A stretch of DNA of 17,689 nucleotides from Treponema sp. (GTDB lineage: Bacteria; Spirochaetota; Spirochaetia; Treponematales; Breznakiellaceae): positions 1-17,689 of the forward strand of contig JAITES010000056.1 of assembly GCA_031281925.1 (NCBI GenBank). Direction: 5' to 3'. Below are positions 1 to 7,570 of the stretch, piece by piece (within the stretch, counting starts at the first letter, position 1; each line of letters begins with the position of its first letter). Below the pieces are notes generated by a model, which saw only the letters and a list, made by a program, of their open reading frames with translations, did not search any database and was not told the DNA's origin. Position numbers and translations under genes: made by a program.

Positions 1-9
1 ATCGGGGCG

Positions 10-1410
10 TCACTTCTTTTTGGGCGAGGCGACCATGGCGGCTTTGGCGTCTACAGCGTTGAGAATGGCGCTGAGCCGGTCTTTTTCAATAAGATCTATG
101 AGCCGGGCTTCGGTATAGCGTTTGGCCTCTTCGGTAAAGTTCCCGATGGTAATACAGATCCCCTTGCCGGCCTTTACGTCCTTGAGATGGGAGTGGAAAT
201 CCCTGACCACCAGTTCTCCAATTCCGCCGGGAGTCCTGATAAAACGGAACATGATCACATCGGACCACTTGGGGGTATCAACTTCGGCCAGAATATCGGC
301 CCATTCACTCTTCTGAATGGAAATATTGGTGATCTTCACCTTGGCTCTCGGGAAGTAGGTCATCACTATCTTCCGGCAGAGGGCCACGAAGTCGGCCTGG
401 GGAGCCATCGTATATATCTGAAGGTTTTGGTTGGCGTTGAGTTCCCGGTACTTGCCGATGAGCGAGGATACATCCTTGTAGTCGGGATTGTCGTTCTGGA
501 TCAGATTGAGGAGAAGGAGGGCCTTACCGATGTTATTCTCCTTGAGGTAGGCGGTGGCAAGACGATAGCGGAGATCCACGAGGATTTCGGGCTTTATGCT
601 CTGATGTTTAAGGCCTATCTCAAAGTCCTGAATGGCCCCCTCATACTGATGATTACCGGTGCGGATCGTGCCGGAAAGGAGGCAGGCCTCCGGGCCCATG
701 ACAGGATCCGCCCGCAGGTGATCGAAGATCTTCAGGGCCTGTTCTGTCTGGTTGGCCTCATAGTAACACTCGGCCAGGGTGTAGAGGGATTCCTTGTCAT
801 CGGGGGCAAGTTCTATGGCCTTGCGGATAAAAGTCATGGCCTCTTTGGGTTTTTTTACCCGGAAATAGGCGTGTCCCAGATAGCGGAGGGCCGGGGCGCT
901 GTCGGGATCAAGATTTTTGGCGGAAGAGAGGAGCTGAATGGCCTTTTCGTAGTTCTTCTTCTGGAATTCAAGCAGGCCCAGGTTGTAATTTACTTCAAAA
1001 TTGTCCTGCTTCAGGCCTCTTGCGGTATTAAAGCCTTTATATGCGGCATCGGTAAGGTTAAGCTTCATGGCGGAAAGAGCATAGCGGAGGCTTGCCTCAA
1101 ATTCGTTTACGCCGGGGGTACCCGGGGAAAGTTCCATGAGGGTGTCGTAGGTTTTCATGGCCTCGGCCCAGCTTTCCTCCTGGAAATACACATCCCCAAT
1201 ATCGCTCAGGGCTACGGGGTCTCTCGGGTTCTGGGCAAGACGCTTTGTTGCGGCTTTTACGACGGCATCCTTTCCCTTGATCCGTTTACCGCCGCCTCCG
1301 CCGCCTCTTTCCCGGCCCATGAACAGCATAAAGATCGCCACAACGACGACGAGAGCAAGAAAGGCCATGATAACGGGAATCATACCTAGCATAAAGATAT
1401 TATCGGACAT
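10..1410 (-). CDS. Membrane-anchored TPR protein with Mrr-like C-terminal domain
   Basis: A 466-residue protein. One hydrophobic helix at residues 8-31 is followed by a run of six glycines (36-41) and a basic patch. The acidic N-terminus and basic flank after the helix suggest that the bulk faces the cytoplasm. Residues about 60-325 are tandem tetratricopeptide repeats (examples at 139-172 and 173-206), so a scaffold or partner-binding role is likely. Residues 336-452 are not TPR. They resemble the Mrr/restriction-endonuclease-like fold: a strand around D384, a strand ending at R403, then the typical run GICITIGNFTEEA (417-429) and LIDLIEKDRL (437-446). The usual Q/E-x-K active-site triplet appears as V-V-R (401-403), so nuclease activity is doubtful. 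No Shine-Dalgarno sequence precedes the ATG. The gene is divergent from the Hsp70-LysM gene. The TPR call is firm; the Mrr relationship is my pattern match. Confidence 0.9.
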   Translation of the reverse strand: MSDNIFMLGMIPVIMAFLALVVVVAIFMLFMGRERGGGGGGKRIKGKDAVVKAATKRLAQNPRDPVALSDIGDVYFQEESWAEAMKTYDTLMELSPGTPGVNEFEASLRYALSAMKLNLTDAAYKGFNTARGLKQDNFEVNYNLGLLEFQKKNYEKAIQLLSSAKNLDPDSAPALRYLGHAYFRVKKPKEAMTFIRKAIELAPDDKESLYTLAECYYEANQTEQALKIFDHLRADPVMGPEACLLSGTIRTGNHQYEGAIQDFEIGLKHQSIKPEILVDLRYRLATAYLKENNIGKALLLLNLIQNDNPDYKDVSSLIGKYRELNANQNLQIYTMAPQADFVALCRKIVMTYFPRAKVKITNISIQKSEWADILAEVDTPKWSDVIMFRFIRTPGGIGELVVRDFHSHLKDVKAGKGICITIGNFTEEAKRYTEARLIDLIEKDRLSAILNAVDAKAAMVASPKKK

Positions 1411-1527
1411 TTATCATGGATATTCAATCGAACTTCGTTCCAAAGCCCGGTAAGTTTCGAAGCAGGCTCAATTATTTCGGATGTAAGCCGATACTATTAC
1501 GGAATGCTGCCCTCAGGCATAACAACA

Positions 1528-1556
1528 TTGACAGGTTACATTTTCTTGTTTAAATT
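1528..1556 (+). promoter_or_regulatory. Sigma70-type promoter of the Hsp70-LysM / Slt / FtsK unit
   Basis: A perfect -35 TTGACA (1528-1533), a 17-base spacer and a -10 TAAATT (1551-1556, 4 of 6 consensus). Transcription would begin near 1562-1564, leaving a leader of about 18 bases that contains a GAGGAG ribosome-binding site (1567-1574 region) eight bases before the ATG at 1581. The rest of the 1411-1580 gap shows no gene, and I could not assign a clear promoter to the divergent TPR gene. Confidence 0.7.
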
Positions 1557-1580
1557 TATTGAGTACGAGGAGTTGAATCA

Positions 1581-2558
1581 ATGGCATCAACTATTGGCAT
1601 AAAAATCGCCAACGGGGAATTTTATTCCATCATTGAGGAGAATTCTTCCGTCAAAAAGAGACTTGTTCTGACTACAGTTCACGACAAGCAGCAAAGTGTT
1701 CAAATTGATCTCTATAAAAGCTTTACCAGAACCATGGCCGACGCCCTCTATATCGGCAGCGTCGTGGTGGAGAATATCAGGCCCCGCCCCAAGGGGGAGC
1801 CTTCCATCGAACTGGTTATCGCTTCCACGGCAGGGGGAGAAATTACCGCGGATGCCATCGATCTTGACACCAGTTCCGGTACGGGCCACCAGATTCTCAA
1901 TGTTTCGCTTAAATCCCTGACCGAAGAGCATACGGAAGAAGAGTTTCCCGATTTTGAACTGGAACAGCAGGAAGGGCCTCCCACCAGCCTCTATGGGAAA
2001 AATTTAAAAATCAAAAAGGAAACGGAGAGGGAACAGAAGAAGAATTTCCCGATCCTTGTGGTGGTACTGGCAGGACTCCTTATCGTCCTGGTATGCCTTT
2101 TGATTTGGTTCTTCCTCATCAGAACCAGGCCTTCCGGATCGGATACGGCTCCCCCCGCAAAGCTCATGGCCCCGGAGGAACAGCCCGTCCAGCCGCCTCC
2201 CGAACCGAAAGTTCAGCCTCCCTCAAGTCAAACCGCGGAAAGGCCGCCCGAAAAAGAAGTTCCCAAAGAGCCGCCTCCCGCTCCTGCGCTTGTCCAGGCT
2301 CCCAAAGAGCCGCCGAAAGCCGTCGAAAGCCGGGATCGCAGCCGCCCCGCCCCGCCGGTGGCCTCGTACAAGGTGCCTTCTACAATTCCCAAGGAGGGAG
2401 TTCCCTACAGGATACGCTGGGGGGACACGCTCTGGGATATTGCCGCGGCCTTTTACCGGAATCCTTGGCTCTATCCCCGGATCGCACGATTTAACAATAT
2501 CAGGAACCCGGATTTGATCATCTCGGGAACCACCATTCGTATCCCGCCGAAAAACTAA
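1581..2558 (+). CDS. Hsp70 substrate-binding beta-domain / TM / LysM fusion protein
   Basis: A 325-residue bitopic membrane protein. Residues 3-110 align by eye along their length with the beta-sandwich substrate-binding domain of DnaK: TIGIKIANGEF at the start, an N-S-S stretch where DnaK has N-T-T, IRPRPKGEPSIEL where DnaK has INPAPRGMPQIEV, and a GGEITADAIDL strand near 85-95. No ATPase domain is present. A basic stretch (141-154) precedes one transmembrane helix (156-180), which by the positive-inside rule leaves the Hsp70-like domain in the cytoplasm. A Pro-rich linker (185-270) follows, then a LysM domain (276-322; YRIRWGDTLWDIA near its start) for binding peptidoglycan in the periplasm. 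Good ribosome-binding site. First gene of a unit with Slt and FtsK. LysM and TM are certain; the SBD assignment is strong but rests on manual comparison. The function is unknown. Confidence 0.88.
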   Translation: MASTIGIKIANGEFYSIIEENSSVKKRLVLTTVHDKQQSVQIDLYKSFTRTMADALYIGSVVVENIRPRPKGEPSIELVIASTAGGEITADAIDLDTSSGTGHQILNVSLKSLTEEHTEEEFPDFELEQQEGPPTSLYGKNLKIKKETEREQKKNFPILVVVLAGLLIVLVCLLIWFFLIRTRPSGSDTAPPAKLMAPEEQPVQPPPEPKVQPPSSQTAERPPEKEVPKEPPPAPALVQAPKEPPKAVESRDRSRPAPPVASYKVPSTIPKEGVPYRIRWGDTLWDIAAAFYRNPWLYPRIARFNNIRNPDLIISGTTIRIPPKN

Positions 2559-2578
2559 TCCTCACGTTCCGACTGTAT

Positions 2579-4684
2579 ATGATACTCCGGTGTCACAAAC
2601 GCTGTATTTTTATCCTGTACCTGTGTTTTGTGTTTTTCTCCTGCGCTGCCGGGGAGGCGGTAAACCCGGCGGCTTTCTACCGGGGTCTGATCCTTGAACA
2701 GGATGACGGCAAGAAGGAAGAGGCATGGAAAAATTTTACCGAAGGGCTGGGGAGCGGCAATTCCCTTATACGGGAAGCGGCCGCGGAAAGGCTCATGCTG
2801 CCTGTGCTGCGGGGGGAATACAGGGCGGAGGAAATAGCGGCCGCGCCGGACAGGGCGCTTCCCGGCCTAAAGTCCGAAAAACCCGTCCCCGGAAATGCCG
2901 GGGGAACTGCGGAAAAAACCCTCCGCGCCGCGGCGCTTTACTCCCTGGGCCGTTTTGAAGAAGCCGGGCTCCTGCTCGATTCCGTCAATGCCGGTGAGGA
3001 AACGGTCTGGAACCGCGCCCTGCGCCTGGCCCTGAGATGGGCGGAGGAAAAGAAAGAACCTGTCGGGGAAGAAACACGGGAAGCCGCCCGCGGCTTCTTT
3101 TTCCGGGAGGCGGCGGGAGGGGAAGCATTCCTGTGGGCCTTTGAAACCGCGCCGCCTTCCCTGTTTACCGTCCCCGATTTTGCCGCTATTGGCGGACGGA
3201 TTGCGGTAAGCAAATCAAACTTCAACGCGGGACTCACTGCCTTCCGGGCCCTTATTGAAAGGCCGGCCGCGGACACTGCGGAGATTCTATTCCTGCAATA
3301 CCCGGAACTGCTCAACGATCTGGGGCGCTGTTTCCAGTTTGCCGGAAGCGGGGAAGAGGGGATTGAACTTTTTCTGAACTGGAATGCGGGCCTCGATGAT
3401 GATGCGGCTCAAGACATTCTCCGCTACAGGCTCCTCTACTTTGCGGGCCGTATCGCAAGGCAGCGGCGGCTCTTCGACAGGGCTTACGCATATTTTGAAG
3501 AGGCTTTTTATTTTGCCCCGGAAGGGGAACAGCGGGATGCCTGCATCTGGTACATCCTCGACATAGCGCTCTCCGGGAGTACCGGTGCGGGAGCCGCCGC
3601 GGTGGAGAGATGGATAGGCCGCTGGAATGATAAAAACTACTTTGCCGATATACTGGATCGTCTGGCCCAAAAACTGGCCGCGGAGAAGAGATGGAATGAC
3701 GTGTCGCGTATTTTGAAAGTCCTGGAAAACCGGGGCCCTGCCCTCTCCACGGCTCAGTACGGCGCCATAATGGGCTGGGCGCGGGCCGGAAGTCCTGCGG
3801 GAAAAGAGGAAGCGGAAGCATACTTCCGTATATCCCATGAAGCGGCGGGCCGTTCCTTTGATCCTGTCTCGTTTTATTACCGTTCCGCAGCCGCGGCCTT
3901 TTTGGGCCTCCCCTTTCTGCCCCCCGAATTAAAAGAACAGCCTGAACACGGCGGCGCTGCCCCGGTCCCTTCGGAAAAAATGGAATTCCTCCTGGGCTTT
4001 TTTAAGTACAATGCCTCAGGCCTCGCCTTTCCGGAAATCCGGCGGCTGGAAACGGAACTCTCCGTCGGGGAACTGAGGACTCTTGCGGAAGAACTGAACA
4101 GGGCGGAACGTTACCATGAAGCCATCAGGCTGACCAGCGCGTATATGGCCCGGCCGGAATATGTTTTGGATATCGCCGATCTTTTTCTTTCATACCCCAG
4201 GGCCTTTAGGGAAACGGTAGAATCACGGGCCGCGGAAGAAACATTGGAAGCGGCCCTGCTTTTTGGTCTTATACGCGTGGAAAGCGCCTTCCAGAGCGAC
4301 ATCGTTTCCCGGGCCGGGGCCGTGGGACTCATGCAGCTCATGGCGGACACCGCATCGGAGATGGCAGGCCGCATAGCCCGGCGCGGGGGCCCTCATTACT
4401 CCGTTGAGGAGAATCTCCGGGATCCCCCGGTAAATATCCACCTGGGAGCGGAGTACCTCTCCTATCTTTTTAACCGCATGGAACGGGAGATCCCCGCCCT
4501 CCTGGCCTACAACGGCGGCATGGGACGGGTACGCCGCTGGCTCAGGGACTCTGAACCGGGAGACGAACTGTTCGACGAACTGTTTTTGGAGACCGTAGAA
4601 TACAACGAAACGAGAAACTACGGCCGCCGGGTGCTGGGAGCCAGGGAAGTGTATAGGTTCCTGTACTACCGGGAACCGCATTAA
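2579..4684 (+). CDS. Slt-type lytic murein transglycosylase, probable lipoprotein
   Basis: A 701-residue protein. The C-terminal Slt domain (about 555-690) carries the family motifs: catalytic Glu568 in LIRVESAF, then GAVGLMQLM, GAEYL and ALLAYNGG. Such enzymes cleave the MurNAc-GlcNAc bond of peptidoglycan without water, forming 1,6-anhydro-MurNAc. The long N-terminal part is helical and TPR-like, as in the doughnut domain of Slt70 (about 645 residues), to which this is similar in length. The N-terminus is a hydrophobic signal peptide ending in FVFFSC with Cys22, a loose lipobox of spirochaetal type, so outer- or inner-membrane anchoring on the periplasmic side is likely. It starts 20 bases after the LysM gene with no clear Shine-Dalgarno sequence, suggesting cotranscription and perhaps translational coupling. 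The LysM protein upstream may help place it on the wall (inference). Confidence 0.93.
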   Translation: MILRCHKRCIFILYLCFVFFSCAAGEAVNPAAFYRGLILEQDDGKKEEAWKNFTEGLGSGNSLIREAAAERLMLPVLRGEYRAEEIAAAPDRALPGLKSEKPVPGNAGGTAEKTLRAAALYSLGRFEEAGLLLDSVNAGEETVWNRALRLALRWAEEKKEPVGEETREAARGFFFREAAGGEAFLWAFETAPPSLFTVPDFAAIGGRIAVSKSNFNAGLTAFRALIERPAADTAEILFLQYPELLNDLGRCFQFAGSGEEGIELFLNWNAGLDDDAAQDILRYRLLYFAGRIARQRRLFDRAYAYFEEAFYFAPEGEQRDACIWYILDIALSGSTGAGAAAVERWIGRWNDKNYFADILDRLAQKLAAEKRWNDVSRILKVLENRGPALSTAQYGAIMGWARAGSPAGKEEAEAYFRISHEAAGRSFDPVSFYYRSAAAAFLGLPFLPPELKEQPEHGGAAPVPSEKMEFLLGFFKYNASGLAFPEIRRLETELSVGELRTLAEELNRAERYHEAIRLTSAYMARPEYVLDIADLFLSYPRAFRETVESRAAEETLEAALLFGLIRVESAFQSDIVSRAGAVGLMQLMADTASEMAGRIARRGGPHYSVEENLRDPPVNIHLGAEYLSYLFNRMEREIPALLAYNGGMGRVRRWLRDSEPGDELFDELFLETVEYNETRNYGRRVLGAREVYRFLYYREPH

Positions 4685-4724
4685 CTTGAGCCCTCCGGAT
4701 GCCGATAATTCAACAAAGCAGCCT

Positions 4725-4732
4725 GGGGAGGA
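4725..4732 (+). promoter_or_regulatory. Ribosome-binding site that decides the ftsK start
   Basis: GGGGAGGA ends ten bases before the GTG at 4743 and lies inside the coding part of the alternative TTG-started reading (4686). No comparable purine run precedes the TTG. This favours the shorter 720-residue protein, whose N-terminus then begins just before the first transmembrane helix. Confidence 0.65.
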
Positions 4733-4742
4733 TCATGCATCC

Positions 4743-6905
4743 GTGAGATATGACAGATTCCGTATCATTACCATAGCGGCGGCCGCCGCGCTGGGTTTTC
4801 TTTCATTTTTTCTGGGCATCTCCATTGCAGGCGCCCTCCTGAAATACGAGGGGAATCTGTATGGAGCCGGATACTTTTTCTCCCGGTCTTACGGCCTTTT
4901 GGCCCTGATAATCCCCGCTTATCTTTTCTCCGCGGCCTTTATACTGGCAGATCCAGCCTACCATCCCGCGCGGATCTTTCTTTTAAGTTCCTGCATCGTA
5001 CCGTTTTTTACCCTGGCCTCAGGCTTTAGGCTGCTTAGGGATTTCAATGTATTTTCCATCCGTTACCCGCTGCTGGCCCTGATGGGGAGAACAGGTTTTA
5101 CGTTCATCATACTTTTCTTTCTGACCTTTGAATTTCTGATTATCTTTGCGCTTAAATCCCTGCTCTTTCCGGTCCGGCAGGAAAAACCTGAAAAAAAAGG
5201 CGAGGCCGTCAAACCGGAAGGGGTTCTCTCTCTCCCTTCCCCCGGAGAGGCCGTGATCCTCCGTGAAATTTATGCCGAAGCCGCGGCGGCAAATCCCTAT
5301 GAAGAAAAAGTTCTCCCGGAAAGAGTTGAGCCTGAAAAAACCGCGGTACATGAAGATGACGGCGAAAAAGATGAAGAAAAAGATGATGAAGAAGATGAAA
5401 CGGAAACCGTGGAAGAAGTTGAGGAACTTGCCCCTGTTTTTGAATCCGTTCCTCCGGTCAAATCAAAACCCGTTCCAAAATCCCCTGTCACAAAAGCGTC
5501 TTACTTTGTTCCGGCGGACATACTCAACCAGTACCCCGACGGGCAGTACTGGATCATCGACGACGCTACCCGCCGTTCAGCTATTACACTCAGGGAAACG
5601 CTGGAAGAATTCAAGATACAGGCCGAGGTTACCGGCATCAGGAAGGGCCCTGTCATCACCATGTTTGAAATTCTGCCGGCTCCGGGCGTAAAGCTTTCCC
5701 GTATCGTCAACCTTCAGGACAACATCGCCCTGCGCCTTGCCGCGTCCAGCGTGCGTATCGTTGCCCCCATTCCGGGAAAACATGCGGTGGGCATTGAGGT
5801 GCCCAACGCAAAACGGAACATAGTATCCTTCCGGGAGATCATCGAAGGGGAACTTGGCCGGGAAGGAAAGAAGGGTGAAATACCCGTTGTACTGGGGAAG
5901 GACATTACAGGCGAAGCGCAGACCATCGATCTTACCCAGATGCCCCATCTCCTTATCGCGGGGGCCACAGGTTCGGGGAAATCGGTATGCGTCAACGCAA
6001 TGATACTGTCGATACTCTACCAGCGCCAGCCTGCGGAATGCCGGCTGATACTCATCGATCCAAAAATTGTTGAACTCAAGCTTTACAACGATATTCCCCA
6101 TCTTTTGACTCCGGTGATCACCGAACCCAAACGGGCTTTCCAGGCATTGCAGTATTGCATCTGCGAAATGGAACGGCGCTACGCATGCCTTGACTCCATG
6201 GGAGTGCGGGACATCAAGAGTTACAACAGAAGAATCAGGGAACGGAATATTGCCGCGGAACATATACCCTACATCGTGATTGTCGTTGATGAATTTGCGG
6301 ATCTTATGGCAACAACCGGCAAGGAACTTGAAAGTACCCTGGCTAGGCTTGCGGCTATGAGCCGTGCGGTGGGCATACACCTGGTACTGGCAACCCAGAG
6401 ACCCTCAATCGACGTGATCACCGGCCTCATCAAGGCCAATATTCCCAGCCGAATCGCCTTTATGGTTGCCTCAAAAATGGACAGCCGCATAATCATTGAT
6501 ATGGTAGGCGCGGAAAAACTGCTGGGCAAGGGAGACATGCTCTATGCCGGGGCGGTTGATCCCTTCCCCATCCGCATGCAGGGAGCCTTTGTCTCCGAGG
6601 AAGAAGTAGAAGCGGTAGTGGAGCATGTCAAAACCCTGGGACAACCGGACTACATCGACGATGAAATATTCTACGACGAGGAAGAGGATGAAGGCGCCAG
6701 CCTCTTTACCGAAGGGGAAGATCCCCTCTACGACAAGGCCCTTGAAATCGTCTTGCAGCAGGGCAAGGCCAGCGCCAGCTACATACAGCGCCGTCTCAAG
6801 ATCGGATACAACCGTGCGGCGCGTCTTGTGGAAGAGATGGAAGTCCACGGAGTAGTGGGCCCTGCCCAGGGTTCCAAACCGCGTGAACTCCTGCGGGGAG
6901 TGTAG
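4743..6905 (+). CDS. ftsK: DNA translocase FtsK/SpoIIIE
   Basis: A hexameric ATPase that pumps chromosomal DNA through the closing septum. From the chosen GTG start it is 720 residues: four hydrophobic helices in the first 140 residues, a very acidic linker (about 200-230, rich in D/E), then the motor. Walker A is GATGSGKS (407-414), Walker B ends in VIVVDEF (D516, E517), followed by the LATQRPS motif. The C-terminal gamma winged helix (about 660-715, with YIQRRLKIGYNRAARLVEEM) recognises orienting sequences and contacts XerD in known relatives. I chose GTG 4743 because GGGGAGGA (4725-4732) lies ten bases before it. A TTG at 4686, one base after the slt stop codon, would add 19 residues but lacks a ribosome-binding site. 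Last gene of the LysM-Slt-FtsK unit; its end nearly abuts the convergent ferritin gene. Confidence 0.95.
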   Translation: MRYDRFRIITIAAAAALGFLSFFLGISIAGALLKYEGNLYGAGYFFSRSYGLLALIIPAYLFSAAFILADPAYHPARIFLLSSCIVPFFTLASGFRLLRDFNVFSIRYPLLALMGRTGFTFIILFFLTFEFLIIFALKSLLFPVRQEKPEKKGEAVKPEGVLSLPSPGEAVILREIYAEAAAANPYEEKVLPERVEPEKTAVHEDDGEKDEEKDDEEDETETVEEVEELAPVFESVPPVKSKPVPKSPVTKASYFVPADILNQYPDGQYWIIDDATRRSAITLRETLEEFKIQAEVTGIRKGPVITMFEILPAPGVKLSRIVNLQDNIALRLAASSVRIVAPIPGKHAVGIEVPNAKRNIVSFREIIEGELGREGKKGEIPVVLGKDITGEAQTIDLTQMPHLLIAGATGSGKSVCVNAMILSILYQRQPAECRLILIDPKIVELKLYNDIPHLLTPVITEPKRAFQALQYCICEMERRYACLDSMGVRDIKSYNRRIRERNIAAEHIPYIVIVVDEFADLMATTGKELESTLARLAAMSRAVGIHLVLATQRPSIDVITGLIKANIPSRIAFMVASKMDSRIIIDMVGAEKLLGKGDMLYAGAVDPFPIRMQGAFVSEEEVEAVVEHVKTLGQPDYIDDEIFYDEEEDEGASLFTEGEDPLYDKALEIVLQQGKASASYIQRRLKIGYNRAARLVEEMEVHGVVGPAQGSKPRELLRGV

Positions 6906-6907
6906 AC

Positions 6908-7441
6908 TTATCCTGCAGCCGTGTCCGCCGCCGCGGCCGGGAAGGGATCGGTAAAGGTTCTGCCTGCCAGTTCCATGTCCAGATGATAGATAAGGCCGGT
7001 GTTATCCCCCATGATGGCGATCTTGGCGATGATGTCTTCGGCGTTCTTTTCTTCCTCAATCTGCTCGTTCACATACCAGAGTATAAAGTTATAGGTAGCG
7101 TGATCATTTTCCTGCATGGAAAGGGAAGCGATCTTGTTGATCCGCTCGGTAACATGTATCTCGTGTGCCAGCACCTTTTCAAACACTTCCCTGATACTCT
7201 TGTATGATGAGGGCGGCGCCTTGACATCGCCAAAGGAAGGAGTCCCGCCCCGTTCCAGAATATGTTCATACATGTGAACACCGTGGGCCATTTCCTCCTT
7301 CGCCTGAATGGACAGCCAGTTGGCTATACCCTTGAACCCCGCACGATCCGCATAGGCGGACATCGCCTGATAGAGGTATGCGGAATAATACTCCGCGTTA
7401 ACCTGTTCACTCAACGCTTTGCTTAAGGCTTCGCTTAACAT
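6908..7441 (-). CDS. ftnA: Non-haem bacterial ferritin (FtnA type)
   Basis: A 177-residue iron-storage protein that forms a 24-subunit shell and oxidises Fe(II) at a dinuclear centre. The ferroxidase ligands fall exactly at the positions known from FtnA: Glu17, Glu50, His53, Glu94 and Gln127, with Glu49, Glu126 and Glu130 available for the third iron site. Recognisable runs include NAEYYSAYLYQAMSAY and EEMAHGVHMYEHI. The length is normal apart from a short Ala-rich tail (168-177). I chose the ATG at 7441 because GGGGGA lies four bases upstream; an ATG six codons earlier (7459) would place that ribosome-binding site inside the gene. It has its own strong promoter and is divergent from zwf, convergent with ftsK (stop codons two bases apart), so it is probably monocistronic. 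Likely role: iron buffering and protection from oxidative damage. Confidence 0.95.
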   Translation of the reverse strand: MLSEALSKALSEQVNAEYYSAYLYQAMSAYADRAGFKGIANWLSIQAKEEMAHGVHMYEHILERGGTPSFGDVKAPPSSYKSIREVFEKVLAHEIHVTERINKIASLSMQENDHATYNFILWYVNEQIEEEKNAEDIIAKIAIMGDNTGLIYHLDMELAGRTFTDPFPAAAADTAAG

Positions 7442-7471
7442 GTAATCCCCCTGCTTCAAACTCTATTCCCG

Positions 7472-7500
7472 ATTCTAATCTTTTTTCGGACGAAAGTCAA
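7472..7500 (-). promoter_or_regulatory. Ferritin gene promoter
   Basis: On the minus strand, TTGACT (7500-7495), a 17-base spacer and TAGAAT (7477-7472), each 5 of 6 to consensus. Transcription would start near 7465, giving a leader of about 24 bases that includes the GGGGGA ribosome-binding site. The -35 overlaps a 12-base palindrome (7497-7508). Confidence 0.75.
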
Positions 7501-7508
7501 ATCTTTGA
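7497..7508. promoter_or_regulatory. Palindrome over the ferritin -35 (candidate operator)
   Basis: TCAAATCTTTGA is a perfect five-base inverted repeat with a two-base centre. It overlaps the -35 hexamer of the ferritin promoter and lies upstream of the zwf promoter, a position where a repressor would block ferritin transcription. It does not match the Fur or PerR box consensus I know. A function is inference only. Confidence 0.3.
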
Positions 7509-7532
7509 AATACGAAACATTCCACATCAAAG

Positions 7533-7562
7533 TTGTACGGAAACTTCAGTATGTATTATAAT
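7533..7562 (+). promoter_or_regulatory. zwf promoter, predicting a leaderless mRNA
   Basis: A perfect -10 TATAAT (7557-7562) lies eight bases before the ATG at 7571, with a weak -35 TTGTAC (7533-7538) 18 bases further upstream. Transcription should start at about 7568-7570, leaving almost no leader. This agrees with the absence of a Shine-Dalgarno sequence before the start codon. Confidence 0.55.
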
Positions 7563-7570
7563 TATTGCAG

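Noticed and set aside
1290..1305. Run of glycine codons in the TPR gene as a repeat tract or frameshift site
   Set aside because: The codons vary and the frame is intact on both sides; it is best read as a flexible linker after the membrane helix.
187..1389. A 400-codon open frame on the plus strand opposite the TPR gene
   Set aside because: Its translation has no domain or sensible composition, and it mirrors the minus-strand TPR gene codon for codon; it is an antisense shadow.
1430..1470. Possible hairpin between CTTCG and CGAAG in the divergent gap
   Set aside because: Only five paired bases with a long loop and no U-tract; not a terminator or clear operator.
4686..4742. Longer FtsK starting at TTG 4686
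   Set aside because: No ribosome-binding site lies before the TTG, while a strong one precedes GTG 4743. Not excluded, only less likely.
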